Assembly: GCA_963920705.1 (NCBI GenBank)
Contig: OY987228.1
Span: 16,537,187 to 16,601,186, forward strand
DNA: 64,000 nucleotides
Source of the DNA: Odiellus spinosus
Taxonomy: Eukaryota; Arthropoda; Arachnida; Opiliones; Phalangiidae
Reading direction: 5' to 3'
Within the stretch, counting starts at the first letter, position 1; the number at the start of each line of letters is the position of its first letter. Made by a program: the position numbers and the translations under genes. Positions 48,732 to 60,155 of this stretch are shown here, in pieces. The notes under the pieces are model-generated. The model did no database searches, was not told where the DNA came from, and worked only from the letters and a program-made list of their open reading frames with translations.

Positions 48732-49033
48732 GCTGGGAGTCGTGGCGAACTCCTGTAATCCAGCGACTTGGAAGCTAGAATCGTTGAACGGTCTGAGGTT
48801 GGGAATCCTATGGCTCATTGACCTGTGTAGATCGGATGTCCGTGCTAAGCCAGGCGTCATTATGGAGACCTCGGGGTAGCCCGTGGGTAACCAGGTTGTT
48901 CTAACGAGGATCGAATAGGTCCAGGGTAGAAATGAAGCAGACTAAAGCTCCCGCGTCTAGCAGTAGTGGGTTAGCGTTCGAGAGCGGGCTGTGGGTCATA
49001 GCCTAACCGATAATGGCCGAACTCGATTCTTTT
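48732..49033 (+). ncRNA. 7SL RNA gene, array copy 3, diverged
   Basis: Type B, with extra changes in conserved places: CATTATGG for CAATATGG, GGATCGAATAGG, and CAGGGTAGAAATG, where the C-G pair below the helix 8 loop becomes T-G. Possibly a pseudo copy. Confidence 0.88.
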
Positions 49034-49188
49034 GGATTAATTTTCTATAAAATTGATGCTTTTGGACTGGCGTAAGGGCGAAGGTCAAATTATTTTAGGC
49101 GTTATTGTTTTCAAGCTTTTGATATATGATTTCTTTAACTAGATAATTTTATGTAACTATAAGTGATATATTTAGATCAGTCTCAACA

Positions 49189-49490
49189 GCTGGGAGTCGT
49201 GGCGAACTCCTGTAATCCAGCGACTTGGAAGCTAGAATCGTTGAACGGTCTGAGGTTGGGAATCCTATGACTCATTGACCCGTGTAGATCGGATGTCCGT
49301 GCTAAGCCAGGCGTCAATATGGAGACCTCGGGGTAGCCCGTGGGTAACCAGGTTGTTGTAACGAGGAGCGAATCGGTCCAGGGCAGAAATGAAGCAGACT
49401 AAAGTTCCCGCGTCTAGCAGTAGTGGGTTAGCGTTCGAGAGCGGGGTGTGGGTCATAGCCTAACCGATAATGGCCGAACTCGATTCTTTT
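49189..49490 (+). ncRNA. 7SL RNA gene, array copy 4
   Basis: Type B with CTATGACTC, TTGTTGTAACG and GCGGGGTGTG for GCGGGCTGTG. GAAA loop, TTTT intact. Confidence 0.92.
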
Positions 49491-49645
49491 GGATTAATTT
49501 TCTATAAAATTGATGCTTTTGGACTGGCGTAAGGGCGAAGGTCAAATTATTTTAGGCGTTATTGTTTTCAAGCTTTTGATATATGATTTCTTTAACTAGA
49601 TAATTTTATGTAACTATAAGTGATATATTTAGATCAGTCCTAACA

Positions 49646-49947
49646 GCTGGGAGTCGTGGCGAACTCCTGTAATCCAGCGAATAGGAAGCTAGAATCGTTG
49701 AACGGTCTGAGGTTGGGAATCCTATGGCTCATTGACCCGTGTAGATCGGATGTCCGCGCTAAGCCAGGCGTCAATATGGTGACCTCGGGGTAGCCCGTGG
49801 GTAACCAGGTTGTTCTAACGAGGAGCGAATCGGTCCAGGGCAGAAATGATGCAGACCAAAGTTCCCGCGTCTAGCAGTAGTGGGTTAGCGTTCGTGAGCG
49901 GGCTGTGGGTCATAGCCTAACCGATAATGGCCGAACTCGATTCTTTT
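49646..49947 (+). ncRNA. 7SL RNA gene, array copy 5, AGCA site mutated
   Basis: GAAGCAG of the helix 8 symmetric loop reads GATGCAG, changing a nearly invariant SRP54-contact position. It also has GCGAATAGG and TTCGTGAGCG. Its 3' part is the source type for copy 20. Confidence 0.9.
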
Positions 49948-50102
49948 GGATTAATTTTCTATAAAATTGATGCTTTTGGACTGGCGTAAGGGCGAAGGTC
50001 AAATTATTTTAGGCGTTATTGTTTTCAAGCTTTTGATATATGATTTCTTTAACTAGATAATTTTATGTAACTATAAGTGATATATTTAGATCAGTCCCAA
50101 CA

Positions 50103-50404
50103 GCTGGGAGTCGTGGCGAACTCCTGTAATCCAGCGACTTGGAAGCTAGAATCGTTGAACGGTCTGAGGTTGGGAATCCTATGGCTCATTGCCCCGTGTA
50201 GATCGGATGTCCGTGCTAAGCCAGGCGTCAATATGGAGACCTCGGGGTAGCCCGTGGGTAACCAGGTTGTTCTAACGAGGAGCGAATCGGTCCAGGGCAG
50301 AAATGAAGCAGACTAAAGTTCCCGCGTCTAGCAGTAGTGGGTTAGCGTTCGAGAGCGGGCTGTGGGTCATAGCCTAACCGATAATGGCCGAACTCGATTC
50401 TTTT
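50103..50404 (+). ncRNA. 7SL RNA gene, array copy 6
   Basis: Type B. TTGCCCCG for TTGACCCG weakens helix 5. TTTT is followed by A instead of G. Counterpart: copy 21. Confidence 0.92.
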
Positions 50405-50559
50405 AGATTAATTTTCTATAAAATTGATGCTTTTGGACTGGCGTAAGGGCGAAGGTCAAATTATTTTAGGCGTTATTGTTTTCAAGCTTTTGATATATGA
50501 TTTCTTTAACTAGATAATTTTATGTAACTATAAGTGATATATTTAGATCAGTCCCAACA

Positions 50560-50861
50560 GCTGGGAGTCGTGGCGAACTCCTGTAATCCAGCGAATTTTA
50601 AGCTAGAATCGTTGAACGGTCTGAGGTTGGGAATCCTATGGCTCATTGACCCGTGTAGATCGGATGTCCGCGCTAAGCCAGGCGTCAATATGGTGACCTC
50701 GGGGTAGCCCGTGGGTAACCAGGTTGTTCTAACGAGGAGCGAATCGGTCCAGGGCAGAAATGAAGCAGACTAAAGTTCCCGCGTCTAGCAGTAGTGGGTT
50801 AGCGTTCGAGAGCGGGCTGTGGGTCATAGCCTAAACGATAATGGCCGAACTCGATTCTTTT
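50560..50861 (+). ncRNA. 7SL RNA gene, array copy 7
   Basis: GCGAATTTTAAGC for GCGACTTGGAAGC, and CCTAAACG for CCTAACCG (nt 276, opposing G67, lost pair). GAAA loop. Counterpart: copy 22, sharing both marks. Confidence 0.92.
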
Positions 50862-51016
50862 GGATTAATTTTCTATAAAATTGATGCTTTTGGACTGGCG
50901 TAAGGGCGAAGGTCAAATTATTTTAGGCGTTATTGTTTTCAAGCTTTTGATATATGATTTCTTTAACTAGATAATTTTATGTAACTATAAGTGATATATT
51001 TAGATCAATCCTAACA

Positions 51017-51318
51017 GCTGGGAGTCGTGGCGAACTCCTGTAATCCAGCGAATTGGAAGCTAGAATCGTTGAACGGTCTGAGGTTGGGAATCCTATGGCT
51101 CATTGACCCGTGTAGATCGGATGTCCGCGCTAAGCCAGGCGTCAATATGGTGACCTCGGGGTAGCCCGTGGGTAACCAGGTTGTTCTAACGAGGAGCGAA
51201 TCGGTCCAGGGCAGAAATGATGCAGACCAAAGTTCCCGCGTCTAGCAGTAGTGGGTTAGCGTTCGAGAGCGGGCTGTGGGTCATAGCCTAACCGATAATG
51301 GCCGAACTCGATTCTTTT
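51017..51318 (+). ncRNA. 7SL RNA gene, array copy 8, AGCA site mutated
   Basis: GATGCAG in helix 8. The upstream palindrome is broken (TTTAGATCAATCCTAA). Counterpart: copy 23. Confidence 0.9.
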
Positions 51319-51473
51319 GGATTAATTTTCTATAAAATTGATGCTTTTGGACTGGCGTAAGGGCGAAGGTCAAATTATTTTAGGCGTTATTGTTTTCAAG
51401 CTTTTGATATATGATTTCTTTAACTAGATAATTTTATGTAGCTATAAGTGATATATTTAGATCAGGCCCAACA

Positions 51474-51775
51474 GCTGGGAGTCGTGGCGAACTCCTGTAA
51501 TCCAGCGACTTGGAAGCTAGAATCGTTGAATGGTCTGAGGTTGGGAATCCTATGGCTCATTGACCCGTGTAGATCGGATGTCCGTGCTAAGCCAGGCGTC
51601 AATATGGAGACCTCGGGGTAGCCCGTGGGTAACCAGGTTGTTCTAACGAGGAGCGAATCGGTCCAGGGCAGAAATGAAGCAGACTAAAGTTCCCGCGTCT
51701 AGCAGTAGTGGGTTAGCGTTCGAGAGCGGGCTGTGGGTCATAGCCTAACCGATAACGGCCGAACTCGATTCTTTT
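51474..51775 (+). ncRNA. 7SL RNA gene, array copy 9
   Basis: Type B with TTGAATGGTC for TTGAACGGTC and GATAACGGCC. Upstream TAGATCAGGCCCAA. Counterpart: copy 24. Confidence 0.92.
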
Positions 51776-51930
51776 GGATTAATTTTCTATAAAATTGATG
51801 CTTTTGGACTGGCGTAAGGGCGAAGGTCAAATTATTTTAGGCGTTATTGTTTTCAAGCTTTTGATATATGATTTCTTTAACTAGATAATTTTATGTAACT
51901 ATAAGTGATATATTGGGATCAGTCCCAACA

Positions 51931-52232
51931 GCAGGGAGTCGTGGCGAACTCCTGTAATCCAGCGACTTGGAAGCTAGAATCGTTGAACGATCTGAGGTTG
52001 GGGATCCTATGGCTCGTTGACCCGTGTAGATCGGATGTCCGCGCTAAGCCAGGCGTCAATATGGTGACCTCGGGGTAGCCCGTGGGTAACCAGGTTGTTC
52101 TAACGAGGAGCGAATCGGTTCAGGGCAGCAATGAAGCAGGCTAAAGTTCCCGCGTCTAGCAGTAGTGGGTTAGCGTTCGAGAGCGGGCTGTGGGTCATAG
52201 CCTAACCGATAACGGCCGAACTCGATTCTTTT
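51931..52232 (+). ncRNA. 7SL RNA gene, array copy 10
   Basis: The 5' end reads GCAGGGAG, an A-A mismatch in helix 2. AACGATCTG, TTGGGGATCC, GCTCGTTG and AAGCAGGCT are further marks. From here on most copies have the GCAA loop. Counterpart: copy 25. Confidence 0.92.
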
Positions 52233-52387
52233 GGATTAATTTTCTATAAAATTGATGCTTTTGGACTGGCGTAAGGGCGAAGGTCAAATTATTTTAGGCG
52301 TTATGGTTTTCAAGCTTTTGATATATGATTTCTTTAACTAGATAATTTTATGTAACTATAAGTGATATATTGGGATAAGTCCCAACA

Positions 52388-52689
52388 GCTGGGAGTCGTG
52401 GCGAACTCCTGTAAACCAGCGACTTGGAAGCTAGAATCGTTGAACGGTCTGAGGTTGGGAATCCTATGGCTCATTGACCCGTGTAGATCGGATGTCCGCG
52501 CTTAGCCAGGCGTCAATATGGTGACCTCGGGGTAGCCCGTGGGTAACCAGGTTGTTCTAACGAGGAGCGAATCGGTTCAGGGCAGCAATGAAGCAGACTA
52601 AAGTTCCCGCGTCTAGCAGTAGTGGGTTAGCGTTCGAGAGCGGGCTGTGGGTCATAGCCTGACCGATAATGGCCGAACTCGATTCCTTT
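52388..52689 (+). ncRNA. 7SL RNA gene, array copy 11, weak terminator
   Basis: The terminator is CCTTTG (three T). GTAAACCAGC, CGCTTAGCC and CCTGACC are marks; the last gives a tolerated U-G pair in helix 5. Its spacer has GATGTTTTTGG and TTAGTGGTT. Counterpart: copy 26. Confidence 0.9.
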
Positions 52690-52844
52690 GAGTTAATTTT
52701 CTATAAAATTGATGTTTTTGGACTGGCGTAAGGGCGAAGGTCAAATTATTTTAGTGGTTATTGTTTTCAAGCTTTTGATATATGATTTCTTTAACTAGAT
52801 AATTTTATGTAACTATAAGTGATATATTGGGATCAGTCCCAACA

Positions 52845-53146
52845 GCTGGGAGTCGTGGCGAACTCCTGTAATCCAGCGACTTGGAAGCTAGAATCGTTGA
52901 ACGGTCTGAGGTTGGGAATCCTATGGCTCATTGACCCGTGTAGATCGGATGTCCGCGCTAAGCCAGGCGTCAATATGGTGACCTCGGGGTAGCCCGTGGG
53001 TAACCAGGTTGTTCTAACGAGGAGCGAATCGGTTCAGGGCAGCAATGAAGCAGACTAAAGTTCCCGCGTCTAGCAGTAGTGGGTTAGCGTTCGAGAGCGG
53101 GCTGTGGGTCATAGCCTAACCGATAATGGCCGAACTCGATTCTTTT
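52845..53146 (+). ncRNA. 7SL RNA gene, array copy 12 (consensus-like)
   Basis: Best reference copy. Helix 2 is nt 1-5/29-33; helix 3 nt 6-9/18-21; TGTAA nt 23-27. Helix 5 is GAATCG 47-52/293-298, CGGTC 58-62/GGCCG 284-288, GGTTGGG 66-72/CCTAACC 271-277 and TGACCC 88-93/GGGTCA 262-267. The helix 6 GTAG loop is nt 145-148; the helix 8 GCAA loop nt 198-201; AGCA nt 205-208; TTTT nt 299-302. All known binding sites of SRP9/14, SRP19 and SRP54 are present. Confidence 0.96.
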
Positions 53147-53301
53147 GGATTAATTTTCTATAAAATTGATGCTTTTGGACTGGCGTAAGGGCGAAGGTCA
53201 AATTATTTTAGGCGTTATTGTTTTCAAGCTTTTGATATATGATTTCTTTAACTAGATAATTTTATGTAGCTATAAGTGATATATTTAGATCAGTCCCAAC
53301 A

Positions 53302-53603
53302 GCTGGGAGTCGTGGCGAACTCCTGTAATCCAGCGACTTGGAAGCTAGAATCGTTGAACGGTCTGAGGTTGGGAATCCTATGGCTCATTGACCCGTGTAG
53401 ATCGGATGTCCGCGCTTAGCCAGGCGTCAATATGGTGACCTCGGGGTAGCCCGTGGGTAACCAGGTTGTTCTAACGAGGAGCGAATCGGTTCAGGGCAGC
53501 AATGAAGCAGACTAAAGTTCCCGCGTCTAGCAGTAGTGGGTTAGCGTTCGAGAGCGGGCTGTGGGTCATAGCCTGACCGATAATGGCCGAACTCGATTCC
53601 TTT
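53302..53603 (+). ncRNA. 7SL RNA gene, array copy 13, weak terminator
   Basis: Same marks as copy 11 (CGCTTAGCC, CCTGACC, CCTTTG terminator), so 11-12 and 13-14 form a local two-unit duplication. Counterpart: copy 28. Confidence 0.9.
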
Positions 53604-53758
53604 GAGTTAATTTTCTATAAAATTGATGTTTTTGGACTGGCGTAAGGGCGAAGGTCAAATTATTTTAGTGGTTATTGTTTTCAAGCTTTTGATATATGAT
53701 TTCTTTAACTAGATAATTTTATGTAACTATAAGTGATATATTGGGATCAGTCCCAACA

Positions 53759-54060
53759 GCTGGGAGTCGTGGCGAACTCCTGTAATCCAGCGACTTGGAA
53801 GCTAGAATCGTTGAACGGTCTGAGGTTGGGAATCCTATGGCTCATTGACCCGTGTAGATCGGATGTCCGCGCTAAGCCAGGCGTCAATATGGTGACCTCG
53901 GGGTAGCCCGTGGGTAACCAGGTTGTTCTAACGAGGAGCGAATCGGTTCAGGGCAGCAATGAAGCAGACTAAAGTTCCCGCGTCTAGCAGTAGTGGGTTA
54001 GCGTTCGAGAGCGGGCTGTGGGTCATAGCCTAACCGATAATGGCCGAACTCGATTCTTTT
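53759..54060 (+). ncRNA. 7SL RNA gene, array copy 14
   Basis: Consensus-like, nearly identical to copy 12. Counterpart: copy 29. Confidence 0.95.
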
Positions 54061-54215
54061 GGATTAATTTTCTATAAAATTGATGCTTTTGGACTGGCGT
54101 AAGGGCGAAGGTCAAATTATTTTAGGCGTTATTGTTTTCAAGCTTTTGATATATGATTTCTTTAACTAGATAATTTTATGTAACTATAAGTGATATATTG
54201 GGATCAGTCCCAACA

Positions 54216-54517
54216 GCTGGGAGTCGTGGCGAACTCCTGTAATCCAGCGAATTGGAAGCTAGAATCGTTGAACGGTCTGAGGTTGGGAATCCTATGACTC
54301 ATTGACCCGTGTAGATCGGATGTCCGCGCTAAGCCAGGCGTCAATATGGTGACCTCGGGGTAGCCCGTGGGTAACCAGGTTGTTCTAACGAGGAGCGAAT
54401 CGGTTCAGGGCAGCAATGAAGCAGACTAAAGTTCCCGCGTCTAGCAGTAGTGGGTTAGCGTTCGAGAGCGGGCTGTGGGTCATAGCCTAACCGATAATGG
54501 CCGAACTCGATTCTTTT
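54216..54517 (+). ncRNA. 7SL RNA gene, array copy 15
   Basis: GCGAATTGG and CTATGACTC type, intact stems. Same type as copies 18 and 32 and island copy 2. Confidence 0.95.
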
Positions 54518-54672
54518 GGATTAATTTTCTATAAAATTGATGCTTTTGGACTGGCGTAAGGGCGAAGGTCAAATTATTTTAGGCGTTATTGTTTTCAAGC
54601 TTTTGATATATGATTTCTTTAACTAGATAATTTTATGTAACTATAAGTGATATATTGGGATCAGTCCCAACA

Positions 54673-54974
54673 GCTGGGAGTCGTGGCGAACTCCTGTAAT
54701 CCAGCGAATTGGAAGCTAGAATCGTTGAACGGTCTGAGGTTGAGAATCCTATGACTCATTGACCCGTGTAGATCGGATGTCCGCGCTAAGCCAGGCGTCA
54801 ATATGGTGACCTCGGGGTAGCCCGTGGGTAACCAGGTTGTTCTAACGAGGAGCGAATCGGTTCAGGGCAGCAATGAAGCAGACTAAAGTTCCCGCGTCTA
54901 GCAGTAGTGGGTTAGCGTTCGAGAGCGGGCTGTGGGTCATAGCCTAACCGATAATGGCCGAACTCGATTCTTTT
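54673..54974 (+). ncRNA. 7SL RNA gene, array copy 16
   Basis: As copy 15 but with GGTTGAGAATCC (G71 to A) in the helix 5 segment. Counterparts: copies 19 and 33. Confidence 0.93.
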
Positions 54975-55129
54975 GGATTAATTTTCTATAAAATTGATGC
55001 TTTTGGACTGGCGTAAGGGCGAAGGTCAAATTATTTTAGGCGTTATTGTTTTCAAGCTTTTGATATATGATTTCTTTAACTAGATAATTTTATGTAACTA
55101 TAAGTGATATATTGGGATAAGTCCCAACA

Positions 55130-55430
55130 GCTGGGAGTCGTGGCGAACTCCTGTAATCCAGCGACTTGGAAGCTAGAATCGTTGAACGGTATGAGGTTGG
55201 GAATCCTATGGCTCATTGACCCGTGTAGATCGGATGTCCGCGCTAATCCAGCGTCAATATGGTGACCTCGGGGTAGCCCGTGGGTAACCAGGTTGTTCTA
55301 TCGAGGAGCGAATCGGTTCAGGGCAGCAATGAAGCAGACTAAAGTTCCCGCGTCTAGCAGTAGTGGGTTAGCGTTCGAGAGCGGGCTGTGGGTCATAGCC
55401 TGACCGATAATGGCCGAACTCGATTCTTTT
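55130..55430 (+). ncRNA. 7SL RNA gene, array copy 17, 1-bp deletion
   Basis: GCTAATCCAGCGTC replaces GCTAAGCCAGGCGTC, a 1-bp loss next to helix 6. It also has CGGTATGAGG and TTCTATCGAGG. TTTT intact. Counterpart: copy 34, which shares the deletion. Confidence 0.9.
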
Positions 55431-55585
55431 GGATTAATTTTCTATAAAATTGATGCTTTTGGACTGGCGTAAGGGCGAAGGTCAAATTATTTTAGGCGTT
55501 ATTGTTTTCAAGCTTTTGATATATGATTTCTTTAACTAGATAATTTTATGTAACTATAAGTGATATATTGGGATCAGTCCCAACA

Positions 55586-55887
55586 GCTGGGAGTCGTGGC
55601 GAACTCCTGTAATCCAGCGAATTGGAAGCTAGAATCGTTGAACGGTCTGAGGTTGGGAATCCTATGACTCATTGACCCGTGTAGATCGGATGTCCGCGCT
55701 AAGCCAGGCGTCAATATGGTGACCTCGGGGTAGCCCGTGGGTAACCAGGTTGTTCTAACGAGGAGCGAATCGGTTCAGGGCAGCAATGAAGCAGACTAAA
55801 GTTCCCGCGTCTAGCAGTAGTGGGTTAGCGTTCGAGAGCGGGCTGTGGGTCATAGCCTAACCGATAATGGCCGAACTCGATTCTTTT
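55586..55887 (+). ncRNA. 7SL RNA gene, array copy 18
   Basis: GCGAATTGG and CTATGACTC type, intact. Confidence 0.95.
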
Positions 55888-56042
55888 GGATTAATTTTCT
55901 ATAAAATTGATGCTTTTGGACTGGCGTAAGGGCGAAGGTCAAATTATTTTAGGCGTTATTGTTTTCAAGCTTTTGATATATGATTTCTTTAACTAGATAA
56001 TTTTATGTAACTATAAGTGATATATTGGGATCAGTCCCAACA

Positions 56043-56344
56043 GCTGGGAGTCGTGGCGAACTCCTGTAATCCAGCGAATTGGAAGCTAGAATCGTTGAAC
56101 GGTCTGAGGTTGAGAATCGTATGACTCATTGACCCGTGTAGATCGGATGTCCGCGCTAAGCCAGGCGTCAATATGGTGACCTCGGGGTAGCCCGTGGGTA
56201 ACCAGGTTGTTCTAACGAGGAGCGAATCGGTTCAGGGCAGCAATGAAGCAGACTAAAGTTCCCGCGTCTAGCAGTAGTGGGTTAGCGTTCGAGAGCGGGC
56301 TGTGGGTCATAGCCTAACCGATAATGGCCGAACTCGATTCTTTT
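56043..56344 (+). ncRNA. 7SL RNA gene, array copy 19
   Basis: As copy 16, with an extra GAGAATCGTATG change. Confidence 0.92.
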
Positions 56345-56499
56345 GGATTAATTTTCTATAAAATTGATGCTTTTGGACTGGCGTAAGGGCGAAGGTCAAA
56401 TTATTTTAGGCGTTATTGTTTTCAAGCTTTTGATATATGATTTCTTTAACTAGATAATTTTATGTAACTATAAGTGATATATTGGGATAAGTCCCAACA

Positions 56500-56801
56500 G
56501 CTGGGAGTCGTGGCGAACTCCTGTAATCCAGCGACTTGGAAGCTAGAATCGTTGAACGGTCTGAGGGTGGGAATCCTATGGCTCATTGACCCGTGTAGAT
56601 CGGATGTCCGCGCTAAGCCAGGCGTCAATATGGTGACCTCGGGGTAGCCCGTGGGTAACCAGGTTGTTCTAACGAGGAGCGAATCGGTCCAGGGCAGAAA
56701 TGATGCAGACCAAAGTTCCCGCGTCTAGCAGTAGTGGGTTAGCGTTCGTGAGCGGGCTGTGGGTCATAGCCTAACCGATAATGGCCGAACTCGATTCTTT
56801 T
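56500..56801 (+). ncRNA. 7SL RNA gene, array copy 20, chimeric
   Basis: The 5' part (upstream GGGATAAGTCCC, CTGAGGGTGGG) matches copy 35; the 3' part (GGTCCAGG, GATGCAG, TTCGTGAGCG) matches copy 5. The crossover lies between about 56567 and 56688. T68 is G, giving a G-A mismatch in helix 5, and AGCA is mutated. Confidence 0.9.
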
Positions 56802-56956
56802 GGATTAATTTTCTATAAAATTGATGCTTTTGGACTGGCGTAAGGGCGAAGGTCAAATTATTTTAGGCGTTATTGTTTTCAAGCTTTTGATATATGATTT
56901 CTTTAACTAGATAATTTTATGTAACTATAAGTGATATATTTAGATCAGTCCCAACA

Positions 56957-57258
56957 GCTGGGAGTCGTGGCGAACTCCTGTAATCCAGCGACTTGGAAGC
57001 TAGAATCGTTGAACGGTCTGAGGTTGGGAATCCTATGGCTCATTGACCCGTGTAGATCGGATGTCCGTGCTAAGCCAGGCGTCAATATGGAGACCTCGGG
57101 GTAGCCCGTGGGTAACCAGGTTGTTCTAACGAGGAGCGAATCGGTCCAGGGCAGAAATGAAGCAGACTAAAGTTCCCGCGTCTAGCAGTAGTGGGTTAGC
57201 GTTCGAGAGCGGGCTGTGGGTCATAGCCTAACCGATAATGGCCGAACTCGATTCTTTT
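56957..57258 (+). ncRNA. 7SL RNA gene, array copy 21
   Basis: Type B, matching copy 6 including TTTTAGATTAA after the gene, but with the normal TTGACCCG. Confidence 0.93.
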
Positions 57259-57413
57259 AGATTAATTTTCTATAAAATTGATGCTTTTGGACTGGCGTAA
57301 GGGCGAAGGTCAAATTATTTTAGGCGTTATTGTTTTCAAGCTTTTGATATATGATTTCTTTAACTAGATAATTTTATGTAACTATAAGTGATATATTTAG
57401 ATCAGTCCCAACA

Positions 57414-57715
57414 GCTGGGAGTCGTGGCGAACTCCTGTAATCCAGCGAATTTTAAGCTAGAATCGTTGAACGGTCTGAGGTTGGGAATCCTATGGCTCAT
57501 TGACCCGTGTAGATCGGATGTCCGCGCTAAGCCAGGCGTCAATATGGTGACCTCGGGGTAGCCCGTGGGTAACCAGGTTGTTCTAACGAGGAGCGAATCG
57601 GTCCAGGGCAGAAATGAAGCAGACTAAAGTTCCCGCGTCTAGCAGTAGTGGGTTAGCGTTCGAGAGCGGGCTGTGGGTCATAGCCTAAACGATAATGGCC
57701 GAACTCGATTCTTTT
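57414..57715 (+). ncRNA. 7SL RNA gene, array copy 22
   Basis: Shares GCGAATTTTAAGC and CCTAAACG with copy 7. Confidence 0.92.
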
Positions 57716-57870
57716 GGATTAATTTTCTATAAAATTGATGCTTTTGGACTGGCGTAAGGGCGAAGGTCAAATTATTTTAGGCGTTATTGTTTTCAAGCTT
57801 TTGATATATGATTTCTTTAACTAGATAATTTTATGTAACTATAAGTGATATATTTAGATCAATCCTAACA

Positions 57871-58172
57871 GCTGGGAGTCGTGGCGAACTCCTGTAATCC
57901 AGCGAATTGGAAGCTAGAATCGTTGAACGGTCTGAGGTTGGGAATCCTATGGCTCATTGACCCGTGTAGATCGGATGTCCGCGCTAAGCCAGGCGTCAAT
58001 ATGGTGACCTCGGGGTAGCCCGTGGGTAACCAGGTTGTTCTAACGAGGAGCGAATCGGTCCAGGGCAGAAATGATGCAGACCAAAGTTCCCGCGTCTAGC
58101 AGTAGTGGGTTAGCGTTCGAGAGCGGGCTGTGGGTCATAGCCTAACCGATAATGGCCGAACTCGATTCTTTT
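57871..58172 (+). ncRNA. 7SL RNA gene, array copy 23, AGCA site mutated
   Basis: Matches copy 8, including GATGCAG in helix 8. Confidence 0.9.
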
Positions 58173-58327
58173 GGATTAATTTTCTATAAAATTGATGCTT
58201 TTGGACTGGCGTAAGGGCGAAGGTCAAATTATTTTAGGCGTTATTGTTTTCAAGCTTTTGATATATGATTTCTTTAACTAGATAATTTTATGTAGCTATA
58301 AGTGATATATTTAGATCAGGCCCAACA

Positions 58328-58629
58328 GCTGGGAGTCGTGGCGAACTCCTGTAATCCAGCGACTTGGAAGCTAGAATCGTTGAATGGTCTGAGGTTGGGA
58401 ATCCTATGGCTCATTGACCCGTGTAGATCGGATGTCCGTGCTAAGCCAGGCGTCAATATGGAGACCTCGGGGTAGCCCGTGGGTAACCAGGTTGTTCTAA
58501 CGAGGAGCGAATCGGTCCAGGGCAGAAATGAAGCAGACTAAAGTTCCCGCGTCTAGCAGTAGTGGGTTAGCGTTCGAGAGCGGGCTGTGGGTCATAGCCT
58601 AACCGATAACGGCCGAACTCGATTCTTTT
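58328..58629 (+). ncRNA. 7SL RNA gene, array copy 24
   Basis: Type B, matching copy 9 (TTGAATGGTC, GATAACGGCC). Confidence 0.92.
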
Positions 58630-58784
58630 GGATTAATTTTCTATAAAATTGATGCTTTTGGACTGGCGTAAGGGCGAAGGTCAAATTATTTTAGGCGTTA
58701 TTGTTTTCAAGCTTTTGATATATGATTTCTTTAACTAGATAATTTTATGTAACTATAAGTGATATATTGGGATCAGTCCCAACA

Positions 58785-59086
58785 GCAGGGAGTCGTGGCG
58801 AACTCCTGTAATCCAGCGACTTGGAAGCTAGAATCGTTGAACGATCTGAGGTTGGGGATCCTATGGCTCGTTGACCCGTGTAGATCGAATGTCCGCGCTA
58901 AGCCAGGCGTCAATATGGTGACCTCGGGGTAGCCCGTGGGTAACCAGGTTGTTCTAACGAGGAGCGAATCGGTTCAGGGCAGCAATGAAGCAGGCTAAAG
59001 TTCCCGCGTCTAGCAGTAGTGGGTTAGCGTTCGAGAGCGGGCTGTGGGTCATAGCCTAACCGATAACGGCCGAACTCGATTCTTTT
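58785..59086 (+). ncRNA. 7SL RNA gene, array copy 25
   Basis: Matches copy 10 (GCAGGGAG, AACGATCTG); GATCGAATG for GATCGGATG is private. Confidence 0.92.
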
Positions 59087-59241
59087 GGATTAATTTTCTA
59101 TAAAATTGATGCTTTTGGACTGGCGTAAGGGCGAAGGTCAAATTATTTTAGGCGTTATGGTTTTCAAGCTTTTGATATATGATTTCTTTAACTAGATAAT
59201 TTTATGTAACTATAAGTGATATATTGGGATAAGTCCCAACA

Positions 59242-59543
59242 GCTGGGAGTCGTGGCGAACTCCTGTAATCCAGCGACTTGGAAGCTAGAATCGTTGAACG
59301 GTCTGAGGTTGGGAATCCTATGGCTCATTGACCCGTGTAGATCGGATGTCCGCGCTTAGCCAGGCGTCAATATGGTGACCTCGGGGTAGCCCGTGGGTAA
59401 CCAGGTTGTTCTAACGAGGAGCGAATCGGTTCAGGGCAGCAATGAAGCAGACTAAAGTTCCCGCGTCTAGCAGTAGTGGGTTAGCGTTCGAGAGCGGGCT
59501 GTGGGTCATAGCCTGACCGATAATGGCCGAACTCGATTCCTTT
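59242..59543 (+). ncRNA. 7SL RNA gene, array copy 26, weak terminator
   Basis: Matches copy 11 (CGCTTAGCC, CCTGACC, CCTTTG) but has the normal GTAATCCAGC. Confidence 0.9.
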
Positions 59544-59698
59544 GAGTTAATTTTCTATAAAATTGATGTTTTTGGACTGGCGTAAGGGCGAAGGTCAAAT
59601 TATTTTAGTGGTTATTGTTTTCAAGCTTTTGATATATGATTTCTTTAACTAGATAATTTTATGTAACTATAAGTGATATATTGGGATCAGTCCCAACA

Positions 59699-60000
59699 GC
59701 TGGGAGTCGTGGCGAACTCCTGTAATCCAGCGACTTGGAAGCTAGAATCGTTGAACGGTCTGAGGTTGGGAATCCTATGGCTCATTGACCCGTGTAGATC
59801 GGATGTCCGCGCTAAGCCAGGCGTCAATATGGTGACCTCGGGGTAGCCCGTGGGTAACCAGGTTGTTCTAACGAGGAGCGAATCGGTTCAGGGCAGCAAT
59901 GAAGCAGACTAAAGTTCCCGCGTCTAGCAGTAGTGGGTTAGCGTTCGAGAGCGGGCTGTGGGTCATAGCCTAACCGATAATGGCCGAACTCGATTCTTTT
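59699..60000 (+). ncRNA. 7SL RNA gene, array copy 27
   Basis: Consensus-like, matches copy 12. Confidence 0.95.
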
Positions 60001-60155
60001 GGATTAATTTTCTATAAAATTGATGCTTTTGGACTGGCGTAAGGGCGAAGGTCAAATTATTTTAGGCGTTATTGTTTTCAAGCTTTTGATATATGATTTC
60101 TTTAACTAGATAATTTTATGTAGCTATAAGTGATATATTTAGATCAGTCCCAACA

